Shown one piece after another: positions 24,338-37,206 of a stretch of DNA of 64,000 bases. Below the pieces are notes generated by a model. The model was given only the letters and a program-made list of their open reading frames with translations, did no database searches and was not told the origin of the DNA. How positions within the stretch are numbered: position 1 is the stretch's first letter; each line of letters starts with the position of its first letter. Source of the DNA: Meandrina meandrites (taxonomy: Eukaryota; Cnidaria; Anthozoa; Scleractinia; Meandrinidae); contig OY855914.1 in assembly GCA_963693305.1 (NCBI GenBank), positions 20,268,472 to 20,332,471 of the forward strand. The letters run 5' to 3'. A program made the translations under genes and the position numbers.

Positions 24338-25528
24338 CTTTAAGATACACTACGGTGAGGCGCTACTACGGCTGGCGGAAGTAAAATTTCACACAAGATG
24401 AGACACTGCGCATGTCAGTCGGTTGAGTCCGGTCGTAGCGTGAAATCTGACTATCTGAGCTGGAAGGTTTTACCGTAGTGGGCTTAATTGGCTGCTTTGT
24501 CCTTTTTCTACGAATTTCTCAGCATTTTCAGAGTTCCAACGCAAAATGTATTCTTTCAATGTCAACTTCAGTCAAATATCTGTTGAGTTTGACGCTCATA
24601 CGCTTATAAATTTTCGATTGAATTCGTTTGTCGGCATGGCGAAGATAAACATTCTAGTTTAGCGGGAGATGTTTTCCGTTAAAAGCTTGCTTTGAAAGTT
24701 CCGTGAAGAGGCACTATATCTGGATAAGTATTCGATAGCATTTTGCTTTCGTGGGTACCGGTATATTTTAGTTATTAACTCGATATTCTTTAAGATTGTA
24801 GCGCCTAGAATTTAATGTTACGTAATCCCATTGAGGATTAGGTAACCTTGCGGTGAATTTAAATATTTTTGTAGTGAATTTGTAATTAGTTCTATCCGCG
24901 TGGAAGTCAAGATTAGTTGGATTATGTGTTTCGTTTGGAATCGATATTCCTTATTGCCACACAGATAGTAAGTATTTATTTCTACTTGTTCACGGATTGA
25001 TTGATCACTGAATTTTTGTCGTTATATTCTTGCCTAGGACTTAGATATTATTATTATTATTTTTCAGTTGAACCATCAGTTGTTTGGATCTTGTGTGTTT
25101 ACACAATTGATTTCGTATTCTTACATGGAAAAATAAATATGGTGCATTCAACATCATGGTTCGATCCAGGATATGTTACGTAGTCTTTGCTACAAAGATA
25201 TTCGTCTCTTTCAAATTATATTCATTTGATCGATCAAAATAATCTGAAATTGTTATCATTGTAAAAAGTGTATTGCATAAGCTTTCGTTCAGAACTAATC
25301 TTTTGGACGTATCAAAGCAAACAACAGCCATCTTTCTTTAAGCGAAGCCATTCTGCGTTGAGAAACTAAATAAAAATAGACCTTTTCTTCCTTAGACTGT
25401 GCTTCTTTGAATTTTGTTTTGATCATGAAACTAAATTTGGCAGACTGCCGAGACGTACTTTCCCCCAGACCTTTCCGGCCAGGGTAGCCGTAGTAGCGCC
25501 TCGCCGTAGTGTATCTTAAAGTCCCTAA
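24338..25528. mobile_element. TIR-bounded element, no transposase
   Basis: About 40-bp inverted ends: 'ggggctttaagatacactac' followed by 'gaggcgctactacggct' at the left (24338-24380), and their complement at the right (about 25487-25528). The interior holds no recognisable protein. A target duplication is not clear (aaa on the left, taa on the right), so the superfamily cannot be assigned. Confidence 0.6.
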
Positions 25529-26296
25529 ATATCTGTACAACGGAGAAAAAATTCCTACACCAACAATTTTTTTACCAAACGCAAAAAAATCGCAACTTTT
25601 ACAGAGGGACAAAAACAATTTTAATTTTACCTTATAATGAGTGAATGAAATTCTAAAGAGGAATAATGTATTTGGGGTGAAGAGTCTAAATGTTTCTTTA
25701 AATTAGATGCACGCTTTTCAGTTTTTGATATCTCTGTTTCCGAGTATACTGCAGCCAGCAAGGCCGTAAGCAAGCAATAAGAAGACGCGGAAAGTCTTCA
25801 ATGTTTAAATAAAGCTTCAAAAATTGACACAAGAGATGGAGCCCGACGGGCTTTTGATTTTGTCATGCAAAGGATGCTAGAAAGGTTCTTATTATAATTT
25901 GAATATTGTTTAATAATCTAAATTATTTATCTTATTTTATTATTATTTTTTTAATTATTATTTTTATTATCTTTTTAATGTTCCGGCATTTTTAGGGATG
26001 TTTCGGAATGTTCCATGTTCCTGGTTTTATCGACGGCCAGTTAATTCATTCAGATTCGATAGCTCAGTCAAAAGAAATCCTAGGTAAAGTTTGTATTTAA
26101 ATTACAGAGCATGGAATGAAAACGAATTTTGACGCCCCGTGTCCGCGCCCGATCGCGTTTTGGGAGGCCAATTACGCCTTATTGCTGTGAGATTTTTTTG
26201 CTCTGTCCTTAGAATTTAAGATGGACGCAGTGAATCATCGCCCGAGTTTCATTTCTGAGTTTTTTATACAGTGAAATCGATATGGGCCCTTACATT

Positions 26297-26312
26297 TTGG
26301 TAGCAGAGCGTG
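26297..26312 (+). promoter_or_regulatory. Possible primer-binding site of the BEL/Pao element
   Basis: 'tggtagcagagcgtgg' lies about 70 bases before the first gag-like frame and has the 5'-TGG start expected for complementarity to a tRNA 3' CCA end. Its position fits an LTR-element primer-binding site, but a 5' LTR was not delimited. Confidence 0.4.
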
Positions 26313-26377
26313 GTTAACTTATAGACGCCCAAGAAAGAAGTAGGGAAGTCTAAAAAGAATCAATTCCAAATCCAAGG

Positions 26378-28925
26378 AATTGGACGAAGCGAAGGAATCG
26401 ATAGACAAGCTGAGCATCGAGGATTTTAGGACTTTCTGTTTTACGTTTCGGTTGTCACAAGAAGGAACAAAGGCAAACCTTAAAGAGCGATTAATGTGGT
26501 ATTATCAGAATCAGTTTTCACCGAAGGATGGTATTCATATCCCGACGCCAAGACAAAGGTTTGTGTGTACAAGTTCGGCAAGCGTACCGTCGGAAGAATT
26601 CGAATTATCGGATGCAGCAGGTTTCGAGTTAAAGTCGGACACGTACAAAGCTTCGTCTGTAGAAGAGCACTTACAGTTCAATAGTTCGTGCAAGTTGGCC
26701 TTCCCTGGAAGAAAGCTATTAAGATCCTCCACCTCTTGTTGACAACTGCAGGCAAGCTTATCAAAGACTGGAATTTACGGAGAGAAAGTTAACAAACGAC
26801 CCGAAGAAGGCGAAATTGTAGTGTAAAGCGGTAAAGCAATACATTGGCGACGGCCATGCTCGACCGTCAGAAGAAGATGGCAGAAACGCAGAGAAGATAA
26901 GGTACATCCCTCACCATGCTCTATTTCGGAAGGACAGAGCAACTACCAAGTGTCGAGTAGCCTTCGATAGCAGTAACGAGACCTCAGACGGTACCTCTCA
27001 AGGCTTTCTTTTACAGGAGCCAAAGTTACAACCAGACATTGGCCATGTTCTAATTCGGTTCAGATGTCATCCAGTCGGTCTCATGGCGGACACTAAGATA
27101 GATGTTCCTGCAGATTAAGCTTAAGCGTCAAGATCAGAACACTCACAGATTTCTGAGTAGGGACTTGCAAAGAGATCACAGACGAGACGTGTACTGCTTG
27201 ACGAGAGTTACACTTGAAGACACGCCTTCACCATTTCTTTCGATTGCCACCATTGAAAAACACGCTAAGAACCACGAAAGCGAGTACCCAAAGGCAGCCG
27301 ATGAAGTGAAAGCCAACATGTACGTGGATGACCTACTGAAAGGCGCTCCGGCGAATGATAGTGCACTACAGCTGAAGCAGGATCTAAATAGTCTTCTCTC
27401 AAAGGGTGGGTTTGAACCGACAAAATGGGCGTCAAATTCACACAGGGTGATAGAAGCAACGCCTCCACACAAACGAGCCCCAAGTCTTGTACCTAATCCA
27501 GAGTCAGAAAGTATGTCAGGCGCCCTTTAAGTGCGGAGAAACTCGGCGAACAAATGTGATGACGTCCTTTTACTGACTAGTGGCCCAAGCATCGCAGCAG
27601 AGGATGACCCTATGATCAAGAGAAGCTTGATCAGTCTGTACTCGAGAATATTTGATCCTATGGTCTGCTGACACCGTCTTTAGTAACTCCAATGTTGCTG
27701 TTCCAAGAGCTGTGGACTAGGAGCTTAGATCGGGATGATCCATTAGACGTGATATCGCTCAGGTCTGGAGAACTTGAAAGCACGAATTGACTCGTGTAGA
27801 CATAATTGAAGTTCCCAGATGCTTACTTCATGGCCTGTCCACTGTTACCAAAGTGGAAATCCATGGAATTGCAGACAGCAGCCAAAAAACCTATGGTTCA
27901 GCCATTTATCTCTGTGCCGAAGACAAGAACAAAAAAGTGTCCAATTTAGTCATGGCTAAGTCCAGAGTGGCTCCTATGAAGCAAATAACCTTACCAAGGC
28001 TAGAGCTTCTTGTGGCTTTCAACACAGCAAAGTTGCTTAACTGTGTTCTCCAAGCACTACAGTCAGTGGATCCAATCTGGTCGGATAGTCAAATCGCGTT
28101 AGCCTGGATAAGGAAACCAAGCTCTTGTTGGAAGGTCTTTGTAGCAGACCGGGGGCAGGAAATTCCACCGAGTCAATGGAGATTCTGGCCAAAAGACCAG
28201 AACCCAGCAGATCTAGTCACCAGAGGAATTTCGGCAGTTTAATGAAGGGAGAGTAGTCTATGGTGGAATGGCCCACATTGGCTTCAGCAACCCAGTTCCC
28301 ATTGGCCTAAGTGCGAAGTTTACAGTTCATTTCCTGAAGAATGTCTAGTTGAAGGGAGAAGGGAATCAATTGAATTACATTGCTTCGTTTACCAACCAAA
28401 AGTTTAAGCGGCGCCTTCATCTACCCGAGTTAGCGTCGCGATATGAAACCTAGCAGCGCCGTGTACGTGTAACAGCTGGATCTTAAAGTGGTTACTTTCA
28501 CGAGGGCAGTAGAAAGAAGGAAAGCTGACGGTTGAAGAAATGAAGAGTCGCCTTTCTTCCTGAAATCGAAAAGCTGCAAAACGGGAAACAAGTTTCTCAA
28601 AAGAGTGACATTGTTAGCGTTGGACCCGTTGTATGATAGCAGCAGGAAATTGCTTGTGGTAAGGGGATGCCTTTAGTTTGCTCAGATTCCGGAGGACGCA
28701 AATCAGCAGATTATAATTCCATACAACGATCCCCTTATAGAGAAACTGATACTGAACGTGCATGAGAAAGCAAACTATGCAAATCCTGAAACGACTCAAG
28801 CAATCCTTCGTTGAAGATTCTGGCTTCCACGAGGAAGACGTTAGATGAAATGACTTCTTAAGAAATGTTTGTGGTGCAAACGCTGGAATGCTGAGCCGTG
28901 TCAACAGATAGCACCACCGTTTAAT
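26378..28925 (+). pseudogene. BEL/Pao retrotransposon, 5' part (gag to integrase start)
   Basis: Fragments appear in the order expected for BEL/Pao. First, a gag-like frame (26380-26742) with a SAP-like LSIEDFRTFCFTFRLSQEG. Next, reverse transcriptase pieces: RYIPHHALFRKD and TKCRVAFDSS at about 26900-26975, and NMYVDDLLKGAP at about 27317 followed by GGFEPTKWASN. Then RNase H (27787-28242) with KVEIHGIADSSQKTYG, TLPRLELL and WSDSQIALAWI. A WWNGPHWL linker lies near 28262, and an integrase zinc-domain piece (VHEKANYANPETTQ, then CLWCKRWNAEPC) at about 28755-28915. Many stops and frameshifts show it is dead. It is cut at about 28925 by the dispersed repeat copy B. Confidence 0.85.
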
Positions 28926-28929
28926 AATA

Positions 28930-29722
28930 ATTATAAAAACAATATATAATTATAATAAAAACCTTCCCAAAATCCTTTGCAGCTGAAAAATCGCCAATGC
29001 CAAATAACTTGGTCAGTTTGAAGCCAGCAGGAGTACAACGTCGTATAGAAATAACTCTTAACAATAACCAGTTCTTATATAAGACGTAGGGCGATGACGT
29101 CATTAGTCACGTGACATTGCTCTGAAGTTCGTTTTTGTTCACTGTGAGGAAGATATTTTGATACTGAAAAAGCAGTCATTGCAGTTTGAAACACATTGGT
29201 GTGAGGCATTTCAGACTGCCCGGGTACCGAACAAAATATAAATATTAAGGGAGCTATGTACAATTTTCAAAAAGTGGGAGTCTGGGTACAAGTGCTTATC
29301 TCGCGTTGCATTAAATGTGAGGAAGCAACAAATTACATGCTGGTAGATATTTATATGTTAAGTACATTTTTATCACTTTTATTGTTATTACGTCATCGGT
29401 CACGTGACCAGAACGGACCGCATTTTTAAATTCGCGTGAAAACTTTACTAGGATCTCTCTCTTAGGATTTTTTTAAGCGAAGTTGTAGATTTTTAAATAG
29501 TGTTTTTTAAAAATGGCCATTATTACTTTTTCCTAAAAACGTACGGCAGTAAAAAATACAATTGAAAAGTTTGTTGGCTTCCTACTCAAAGACCATTTGC
29601 GGTAGGAATAAAAGAAAATTTTGCCAAAGGCAGGAGTGTATGCTCTTTATGATGGCGTTGTCAGTTTCTTCTCATTTCAATTGCCTTTTGCGAGGATGGA
29701 TTTAATTTCTTTCAGACGAAAG
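28930..29722 (-). repeat. Dispersed repeat, copy B
   Basis: Inverted counterpart of the repeat at 17927-18575, sharing 'gatgacgtcattagtcacgtga', 'gccaaataacttggtc' and 'ttgtacaattttcaaaaagt'-type strings. It extends further at its far edge ('tttctttcagac'), a piece of which also occurs near 13480. It begins exactly where the BEL/Pao integrase fragment stops, so it interrupts that element. Confidence 0.7.
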
Positions 29723-32307
29723 GAGTGGGCCTGGGGAGAAGTTAAGTAGCTGCCCCTCCCCTCCCCCCTGCTGGGGGTTTACCCAGCGGATTCCTCGTGG
29801 TCCGTATTGCGGGCCCACGACAAGAGCATTTTCAAAATGGCGACAAGAAAAGGGAATCTAATGGAGTGAATTTGAGATATAGAGGACAGTTTTGTCGACG
29901 TTTTTCCTTCTTGACGCAATCAAAACGAGTCCCCAAACGTAGGGATATACCTCCTTTATTTGTATTCCCGATAAAGAAGAATTTGCAATGAGTACAAACG
30001 TGCGAAAACGTGGGTAAGAGAAACTTACAGGGACCTGAGGTAAGCGTTTCTCATTGCACAATGATTTTTTTTTTTAGACTGGTTAAAGCCTATGTCTTCG
30101 ACGTTTATCATGCTTATCAACTTAGCTTACTGGAATTAAAGCCGAGCTCGGCGTAAAAATAGGTAGTGAGAACGAGGAGATAGTATTAAATGGCAGTCAT
30201 TTCGTTGAGGCATGTAACTGTTATTTATGTTTGTCATCTGAATTTTAAGCTACTGTACTTCAAATTAATAAGAATCGCATCCTTTCATTATTTATACGTG
30301 AGGAAATGTTCCTCAAAATATTGACCAAGTGGCCATTTCAGGCCGCAAAGAAAAATTACGTCAGGGAAATTTGAAATTACTGCAACACCTTTGATGTAAT
30401 ACCTTTGAAATTGGAAGAAACATTTCAGCTCAGTGTGATCTCTTTTTCTAAGTTAGACTAGAGACTACTTGCAGTCAACCTGGTAGCTAATCTAGACTTC
30501 AATTAAACAGTGCTACTCACGTTTTGGAATGCCTCTTTGGGCATGATTAATAAATGAGACCATTTCTTAACTTAGAATTTGTTCTTCCCATGATGTTTTA
30601 TTGTATTGGTAAACGTAGATTTACGTTTCTTTTGCATTTTGTGGTCTACAGGTAATTTTTGGGACTAATAGAATGCCTAATGTTTTGACAGGATTTACAG
30701 AATTCAGAACTGAGGACATTCTGGATTACTGTTGAGTTAAACGATGGATTATAACAAGTTCAGGTAGTTGTTGATCTCTTAGTTTTACACATAGTTATGT
30801 GACAGTCAATTCTAGCAATTCCCTTCCTTCTCTACACACATTCATTACCTGAGGCATTTAAGATCTGCTTTTTGACCAGACATTTGTCTACTTTATAAAA
30901 AATCTGTTTGACATTTTCTTAAGGCCTGTATTTTCAGTTGTTGGATGACCTTCAGTAGCATTTTAAAGTAGCAATGTAAAAATTCATGAGGCCTTAAACT
31001 TAAGCAAGCCAGAAAACCCTAATTCCAATATAAAGCTAACTGCAAGCAACATGATGTACCATTTGGCAACCAAAGTGCTTTTAGGGCTAACCAGAGTACT
31101 ATGTAGGCCAACCGGAATCTTATGCAGGCTAACTGGAATGGCTTGCATGGCTCGCATGTTTCATGACACATAAGTGCAATACAAGCCAGAAATACCTAAG
31201 TCCAACCATTAGCATAACCTCAAGCCACCTCAGCTAACTATACTCAGGCTAACTGGAGTACTGCTTAGGCTATAACCAGGAAGCTTTTTAGGCTAACCAA
31301 TGTGCTATTTATATATAGTGGAATGGCTATCATGACTTGTTGGCTCGCACTTTGTCAAGGCCCAAGTTTTTTTTTTTTTTTTTTAACTCATATGGGAATT
31401 AGCCAATTAGTAGCTGTAAATTTGATTTAAACAAACTCCAGCTTAGTATTTGTTGGCAACCTGCTCTACAAGAAAACCAAACATAGATTTCTGTGACATA
31501 ATGTTTTGAAATGGACAGATTACAAAAATTCAGCTTTAGGGTCCAAAACATTTTTAAACATAATTTTATTAAAATAAATTGTGACATTTTTCTGTAATGA
31601 TTAATGAAAGGAGGGGTGCAAAGAAAATTGATTTCTTCCTTGCCTGACCCAGGTAGACTGGGCAAGTTGAAACCATTATAAGCTTACCCAAAGTCCCATG
31701 TTTCTTTCGAAACAACTACAACAAAAAATAAAAATCCATAAATGTCATTTGGCTATCTAGCAAGTGGAAAAAATTATTGGATCCACTACCCCAACATAAA
31801 AGCAGCCAGTTTTTTTCACACACTGAAAAAGGCCATTTAATTTTAATATACTGAGTCTGCATGCTGGAAAATAGCAATTTCATCAAAATAAATAGTTTTT
31901 GTTTGTTTTGTTTCTATTTACAGGTGAGTTAAAGACTTTGCAAGGGCATTCCTGTTAGTCAAAATGAACTCAAAAATACACATTGTGTCAATGTAATAAA
32001 ATTGTCACATGATTGATTCCCACATGTTGCCAGCTTAAACCTGAATATACTTGAGTGACATTTATAGCTATTTATATAATATGAACATCCCAGAACCCAA
32101 TAAGGCTACATGTAAATACTGACACTTAATTACATGTAAGTTTTAAAACCATTCTGGTGTTCATGACAAAAAAAAAATTTCAATAAAAACATGTAAAAAT
32201 AATGAAATAGCAGAGAATTTACATAATTATTATCGCAGACGATAAATTTTACTCCAGGTTAAGTTAATGTGTCAAGTTTTTTTGCAGCACAGGCTTGGTT
32301 CCACAGG
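29723..32307. other. Non-coding stretch between the halves of the BEL/Pao element
   Basis: No gene found. At about 31070-31320 an imperfect motif close to 'aggctaactggagtact' recurs about six times with irregular spacing. A T run lies near 31370. Confidence 0.4.
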
Positions 32308-32494
32308 GTGTGGTTCCAAAAAATATCCATACCTCCCCCAAGGATGTTCTTTGGTTTGGACCCTCCCACCCCCTGGGATTTCCAGTTTAGCTTCATACTT
32401 TCTTTTAAAAATTTGTGCTATTGAGACCCCCATCCCCCTCGGAATTTCCAATGACCATCCTTGGGGTGGGTATGGATATTTTCTGGAACCGCAC
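32308..32494. mobile_element. Short foldback MITE
   Basis: Arms of about 39 bp: 'gtgtggttcc' and 'aatatccatacc' then 'ccccaaggatg' at the left (32308-32346), and the inverted complement at 32456-32494. Total length is about 187 bp. No open frame; no clear target duplication. Confidence 0.7.
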
Positions 32495-32605
32495 AATGTA
32501 GGCATAAGCCGCAGATTGATCTGATTGATACACACTAATCTATTTTCAAATTTACCTGTTTTCTGTGGGATATATAATTATATATTGTTTTTACCGGTTT
32601 CACTT

Positions 32606-32607
<2 letters not shown>

Positions 32608-32665
<58 letters not shown>
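32608..32665. repeat. (AAT)n microsatellite
   Basis: About 19 perfect AAT units; the poly-Ile frame read here is an artefact of the repeat. Confidence 0.97.
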
Positions 32666-32892
32666 TTTAAACAGGGGGCGATCTCACATAAAGTTGTTTT
32701 CAGAACGGCCCTGTGGAGAATATCACAACTAAAGAAATAGAAACGTTAATTGTACAAGACAATGCTTCCTAGACTTAAAAAATACAATATAAATAAATTA
32801 AAATATAACAAAATTAAGGCATACGTTCCAATTTCTTTTTAAAAAGTAAAAGAGATTCAGTTTCCCGTATTTCAGTACTTAGAGATTTTTGA

Positions 32893-33690
32893 GATGATGT
32901 CTCAAAACCAGTTTACGAACATCGGGTTAGTCTTTACAGGCCCTCTGCACCTCAGAGTGCGGTCCACTTGGAGCTGTTAAACAGCATGACCACTGAAGAT
33001 TTTCTGTAAGCTTTTCGCCGCATGACTAATAGACGAGGTATGGCTAAAGTGATTCACTCGGACAACCAGACCACTTTCCAGAAAGCGGCAAAGGTATTCA
33101 AAAGATCAAGTCAACGAATAAACAAGCTGATGAGGATAGTCCCAAAGGCAGTGGAAGATAAATTGCCTAATGAAGGAGTGAGTTGGAAGTTTATAACGCT
33201 GATAGCCAGCCATCGCGGTGGTATTAAGAAGGAGTGTGCAGGCTGCTTAAAGAACCCCTGAGGAAGGTTTCGGGTAAAGCTCTACTCAGTTACACAGAGA
33301 TTATGCAATCTTAACGGACATAGAGCTATGATCAATTCACGCCCCCTAACTTACTAGAGTAATCACCCCTGCACTGTTAGCTATTGGAAGAGATTTAGAG
33401 AACACACTGGATGATGTCTCAAAACCAGTGAAGTTAAGGTTGTCCGATCACTATTGGTATCAGCAACGTCTTCTAAACCACTTTTGGTCCCGTTGGCTAC
33501 TAAAGTATTTACCAAGCCTCACGATCCGAAGGAAGAAATCCCTAACACGGAAAAAGATGTTGTTTCGGAAACCTTTCCTGGGAAAGATGGACGAATTCCC
33601 ACAGTCAAAGTCTTTACGGAAAAAAAGGAATAATCAACAGACCTGTGCAAAGACCGCGTATGCTAGAGGCGAAAACTTTTCGGGACTCTT
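32893..33690 (+). pseudogene. BEL/Pao retrotransposon, 3' part (integrase core and C-terminus)
   Basis: This continues the element broken at 28925. It has AVHLELLNSMTTEDFL near 32955-33005, then RRGMAKVIHSDNQTTFQKAAK (33030-33095; catalytic Asp in SDNQTTF), GVSWKFITLIASHRGG, and KEPLRKVSGKALLSYTE in a shifted frame. The C-terminal part reads WYQQRLLNHFWSRW (near 33451-33494) and, in another frame, KGIINRPVQRPRML (33622-33670). Stops and frameshifts are frequent. A 20-base string 'gatgatgtctcaaaaccagt' occurs at both 32893 and 33413. Confidence 0.85.
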
Positions 33691-34630
33691 TTCAGGTGAT
33701 TTTCTCGAGTGCCGGAAAGCGTTTCTCAAAGCGCCCGATTTTGGGGGATCATTTCTGGATTTGTAACGCAAGGAATAGCGCGAGCTTCAATTTTCCAGCC
33801 TCTGACTGGTTCAACCATTGCAATTGACACCGCTGCACTGAGTTGGGTTCGTCACGTACACATCAAATTCTCAAAATATTTTCAATGAATCGTCTACAAA
33901 GTAGGATCTCTAGCAATTTGCACAGTTCCAGCAACGTGTATTTCTTAACACTGATTCACCGCTATGGTCTGCTGAATGTAAAGGAAGCCTGATAAAGTGT
34001 TTAAAGCGTTTTTTTTGTGTTTTAGTTTGTTTACGTTTAGACCCGGCTTGTGATTTAAGTGGCAGGCGCTAAGTTCATTTTGTATGAATTCTTCTCTACC
34101 ATTGCCGCTCAGTACTTTGGCGAAATGCTGTACAAAAGCTGAATGAATTGCTGGTTTTCATTGTCACTCCGCAAGTAAGTAAATCAAAAATTATTGAGTC
34201 CAACAAATCAAGATATTCTGCTTGTCCAAGTGTCGGGTTTCTACGGTATTCCGTACTCGAGTTATCCGTCAAAATGTTCCGCACAAATTTACAGAGCACA
34301 GTATGGAAACGCCATGTTGGTGCCCATGGAGAGGGGCACCAACATGGCAGCCGGAAATCAATGTAAAGGAACTCAATTTTGTTATAAAAGCGATCAGTTC
34401 ACCCTCATGAACAAGTAAACTTTGACATTAACACTTTTTGCAAAAAAGTCCACCATCAAGTACCTTTTTAAACCGCGCTGCGTCTTCTTCGTGAAGTGAG
34501 AGTTCTTATTGCTGCGCACCAGGTGGTTTTGACATTTGTTGAATAGACCACCCACCCTACCGGGACCGTTGGTTCTCAAGGAGCGAGTTCAGCGGCCTTC
34601 TGTCTTACAGGAGACTACTCCATCATCCTG
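33691..34630. other. Intron sequence, no exon
   Basis: No gene seen. A hairpin-capable inverted repeat ('ccatgttggtgcccatgg' with its partner, about 34312-34347) is present. The 3' LTR of the BEL/Pao element, if any remains, could not be delimited. Confidence 0.35.
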
Positions 34631-36640
34631 ATGGACAGCAGTATGAGGAATGCAGGTGAAAGCCGAAAGGAAACTTGCATGCGGAGGAGGGCGTTGACTC
34701 ACCCTAAGAAGACAGTGAGAGTGGGATGTTGGAACGTGCGTACTATGTACAGCACCGGAAAGACTGCTCATGTTTGCAGAGAGATGCCAAAGTACATGGT
34801 AGAGATCCTAGGGATCAGTGAGTGTCGATGGACAGGGTCTGGGCAGGTTAGGACACAAACAGGAGAGAATATAATATTCTCCGGAAGAGACGACAACCGA
34901 CACCAAAGTGGTGTGGCCGTTATGATGAGCAAAGAGGCATCTAGGGCCCTGCAGAGCTGGAACCCTGTGAGCGATAGAATAGTAACAGCCAGGTTCAACT
35001 CCAAGCACATAAAAACAACTATTATTCAAGTCTATGCACCGACCAATGACGCTGACACCGACGAAAAAGACTGGTTCTATGAACTACTGCAACAGGTGTA
35101 TGACAGGACACCTCGACATGACATCATAATAACTATGGACGACTGGAATGCAACGTTAGGGCACCAAATGGAGGGCGAAAACGGAGTGGTTGGTAAGCAC
35201 GGTTTAGGAAGCGACAGATCTGATAATGGTGAGATGTTCATAGAGTTCTGTGCGGCCAACAACATGGCCATCACAACGACCATGTTCCCCACAAAGGCAT
35301 ACATAAGTACACTTGGACCTCTCCAGATGGAAGAACGAGGAATCAAATCGACCATATAGCTGTTAATTGAATATTTAAGAGATCGATACAGGACACCAGG
35401 GCTTTCAGAGGAGCTGACGTAGGAAGTGATAACAACTTGGTAATTGGAACTATTCGATTAAAGCTAAGTGGGGTGGTTAGAAAGCAAGGCGAAACGACTT
35501 CACGGAAATATGAGCTGATCAAGGTAAAGGTGCCTGAGATTAAACAAAGGTTTTTCTTAGAGCTTAAGAACAGATTTAGCTGCTTGGCAGCAACTGAGCC
35601 AGAACAGGAAATGATGACACCCAGAGTGCCGAAAGTGTCGAGGAGAAATGGTCGAAGATCAAGAAGGCCTACAGCGATACGGCAAAGTCAGTTCTTGGTC
35701 ATAGACAAGGAAAGGGCAAGACTTGGATAAGTGCAGCAAGTTGGAGCAACATTGACGAAAGAAGGAAATTGAAGAAGAAGATGGAAGAAACAAGATCAGA
35801 AAGGATAAGAGAAAGGAGGAGAATAGAATACAATGAGAATAACAAGGTAGTAAAGAAAAGTTTGAGAGCAGACAAGAGGGAATGGGCAAATGCGCTTGCA
35901 AGGGAAGCCGAGGTGGCTGCAAGGAATGGTAACCTAAAAGAGGTGTATTAGGTAACGAAGACGTTATGCCACGACAGGCCACGAAGAATGAATATGGTGA
36001 AAGATCAGGATGGAAAGCTATTAGCAACAGAAGAGGAGATTAGACAGAGGTGGCAAGAACATTTCGACAATGTCCTGAACAGGCCTGAGCCGGTAGCCCC
36101 CGCAGTTGTCGACGATAGGCAACCAAACGAAATAGATGTCAGCGACGAATGTATCACCCGACAGGAAATAAAGCAGGCTCTGAAGAACACGAAGAATGGC
36201 AAGGCAACTGGAATGAATTCAATCACAACAGAGCTACTGAAGGCTGACATGGAGATAACTGCGTGCGTGCTAGAAGACCTATTTCGCACGGAATCAGAGG
36301 AACTCCCGGTTGACTGGATTTGTGGTCTGATCGTTAAGCTTCCCAAAAAGGGGAATCTTACTGACTGGCAACTGGCGTGGAATAACGTTGTTATCTGTAC
36401 CAGCGAAAGTTATGGGAATAGTAATTATCACCAGACTGCACGATGCAGTGGATGGGATGCTAAGAGAAGAACAGGCAGGTTTCAGAAGTGGGCGAAGCTC
36501 AACTGAAAAAGAAGTAGAGGACGGCCAAGGGAGACATGGCGGAGAACGGTGGAGAAAGAACGCGCTGAGCTGGGACTAAAATCGTGGGCCGCAGCAGCAG
36601 CTGTGGCAGGAATAGGGACAGATGGCGAGCATTGACGTCC
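34631..36640 (+). pseudogene. Non-LTR retrotransposon, internally deleted
   Basis: The frame at 34631-35359 encodes an apurinic endonuclease-type domain: VGCWNVRTMYSTGKTA, ILGISECRWTGSG, HQSGVAVMM, VYAPTNDADTDEKD and a degenerate MDDWNATLG where MGDWN is usual. After a frameshift the linker continues (35437-35730; KVPEIKQRF), then a coiled, charged stretch (35769-35951). The start of the reverse transcriptase follows (35988-36370; NGKATGMNSITTELLK, LPKKGNLTDW) and, in other frames, QAGFRSGRS. It then jumps straight to the end of the ORF (GRPRETWRR-like and LKSWAAAAAVAG near 36510-36600), so the catalytic YADD region is missing. Clade is not certain. Confidence 0.82.
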
Positions 36641-36841
36641 GGCTCCATCCCCCACCTGGGGGCAAGGAACTAAGAACGGGGCCGTTATCGGGCCCGAGAA
36701 GTTTTCGGGTCTTTTGAGAAACGCACGCCTGGCCAGAATTCTAGGACGTATAGTGCTAGGCTAAGGAAATAAACCTCTTGTTAAACCTTTCTTATTTCAT
36801 ATCTTATTTCAGTTATTTTAATGTCTTATTGATATCTGCAG

Positions 36842-37087
36842 ACGTAGAAAGCCAATCCTTCGGTGTAACTTGCCCCATTGATATCAAACGATACGCAGAC
36901 AAGTCCAAGAACTATACGACAGTAAATTGGCCTTCTGTTGTGGCAACTGACAACTCTGGCGTGGTAACGAATATGACATCCAGTGGTGTGAAAAACATAT
37001 ACTACAAAGGGAAACATGAGATTGTTTACAATGCCAGTGATGAAGCAGGGAATTACAAAGTCTGCAAATTTGACATCACAGTCGAGG
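36842..37087 (+). CDS. Host gene exon: HYR module 2
   Basis: A 246-nt exon with acceptor ...atatctgcag and donor gtaggc, phase 1-1. It encodes VTCPIDI at the start, TVNWPSVVATDNSG, YYKGKHEIVYNASDEAGN and CKFDITVEG: a full HYR module with both cysteines. It starts about 200 bases after the end of the dead non-LTR element and is separated by only 119 bases from the next CCP exon. Confidence 0.88.
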
Positions 37088-37206
37088 GTAGGCTTTTTTA
37101 TAAATGTTTGCTTTTTTGCTCGTTTTCGAGTGATTATACCAAGCCGTAGGCCGCGTAGTCTACAAACATGCGAGATGTTTTGTCATGCTTTCTTTTTGTT
37201 GCATAG

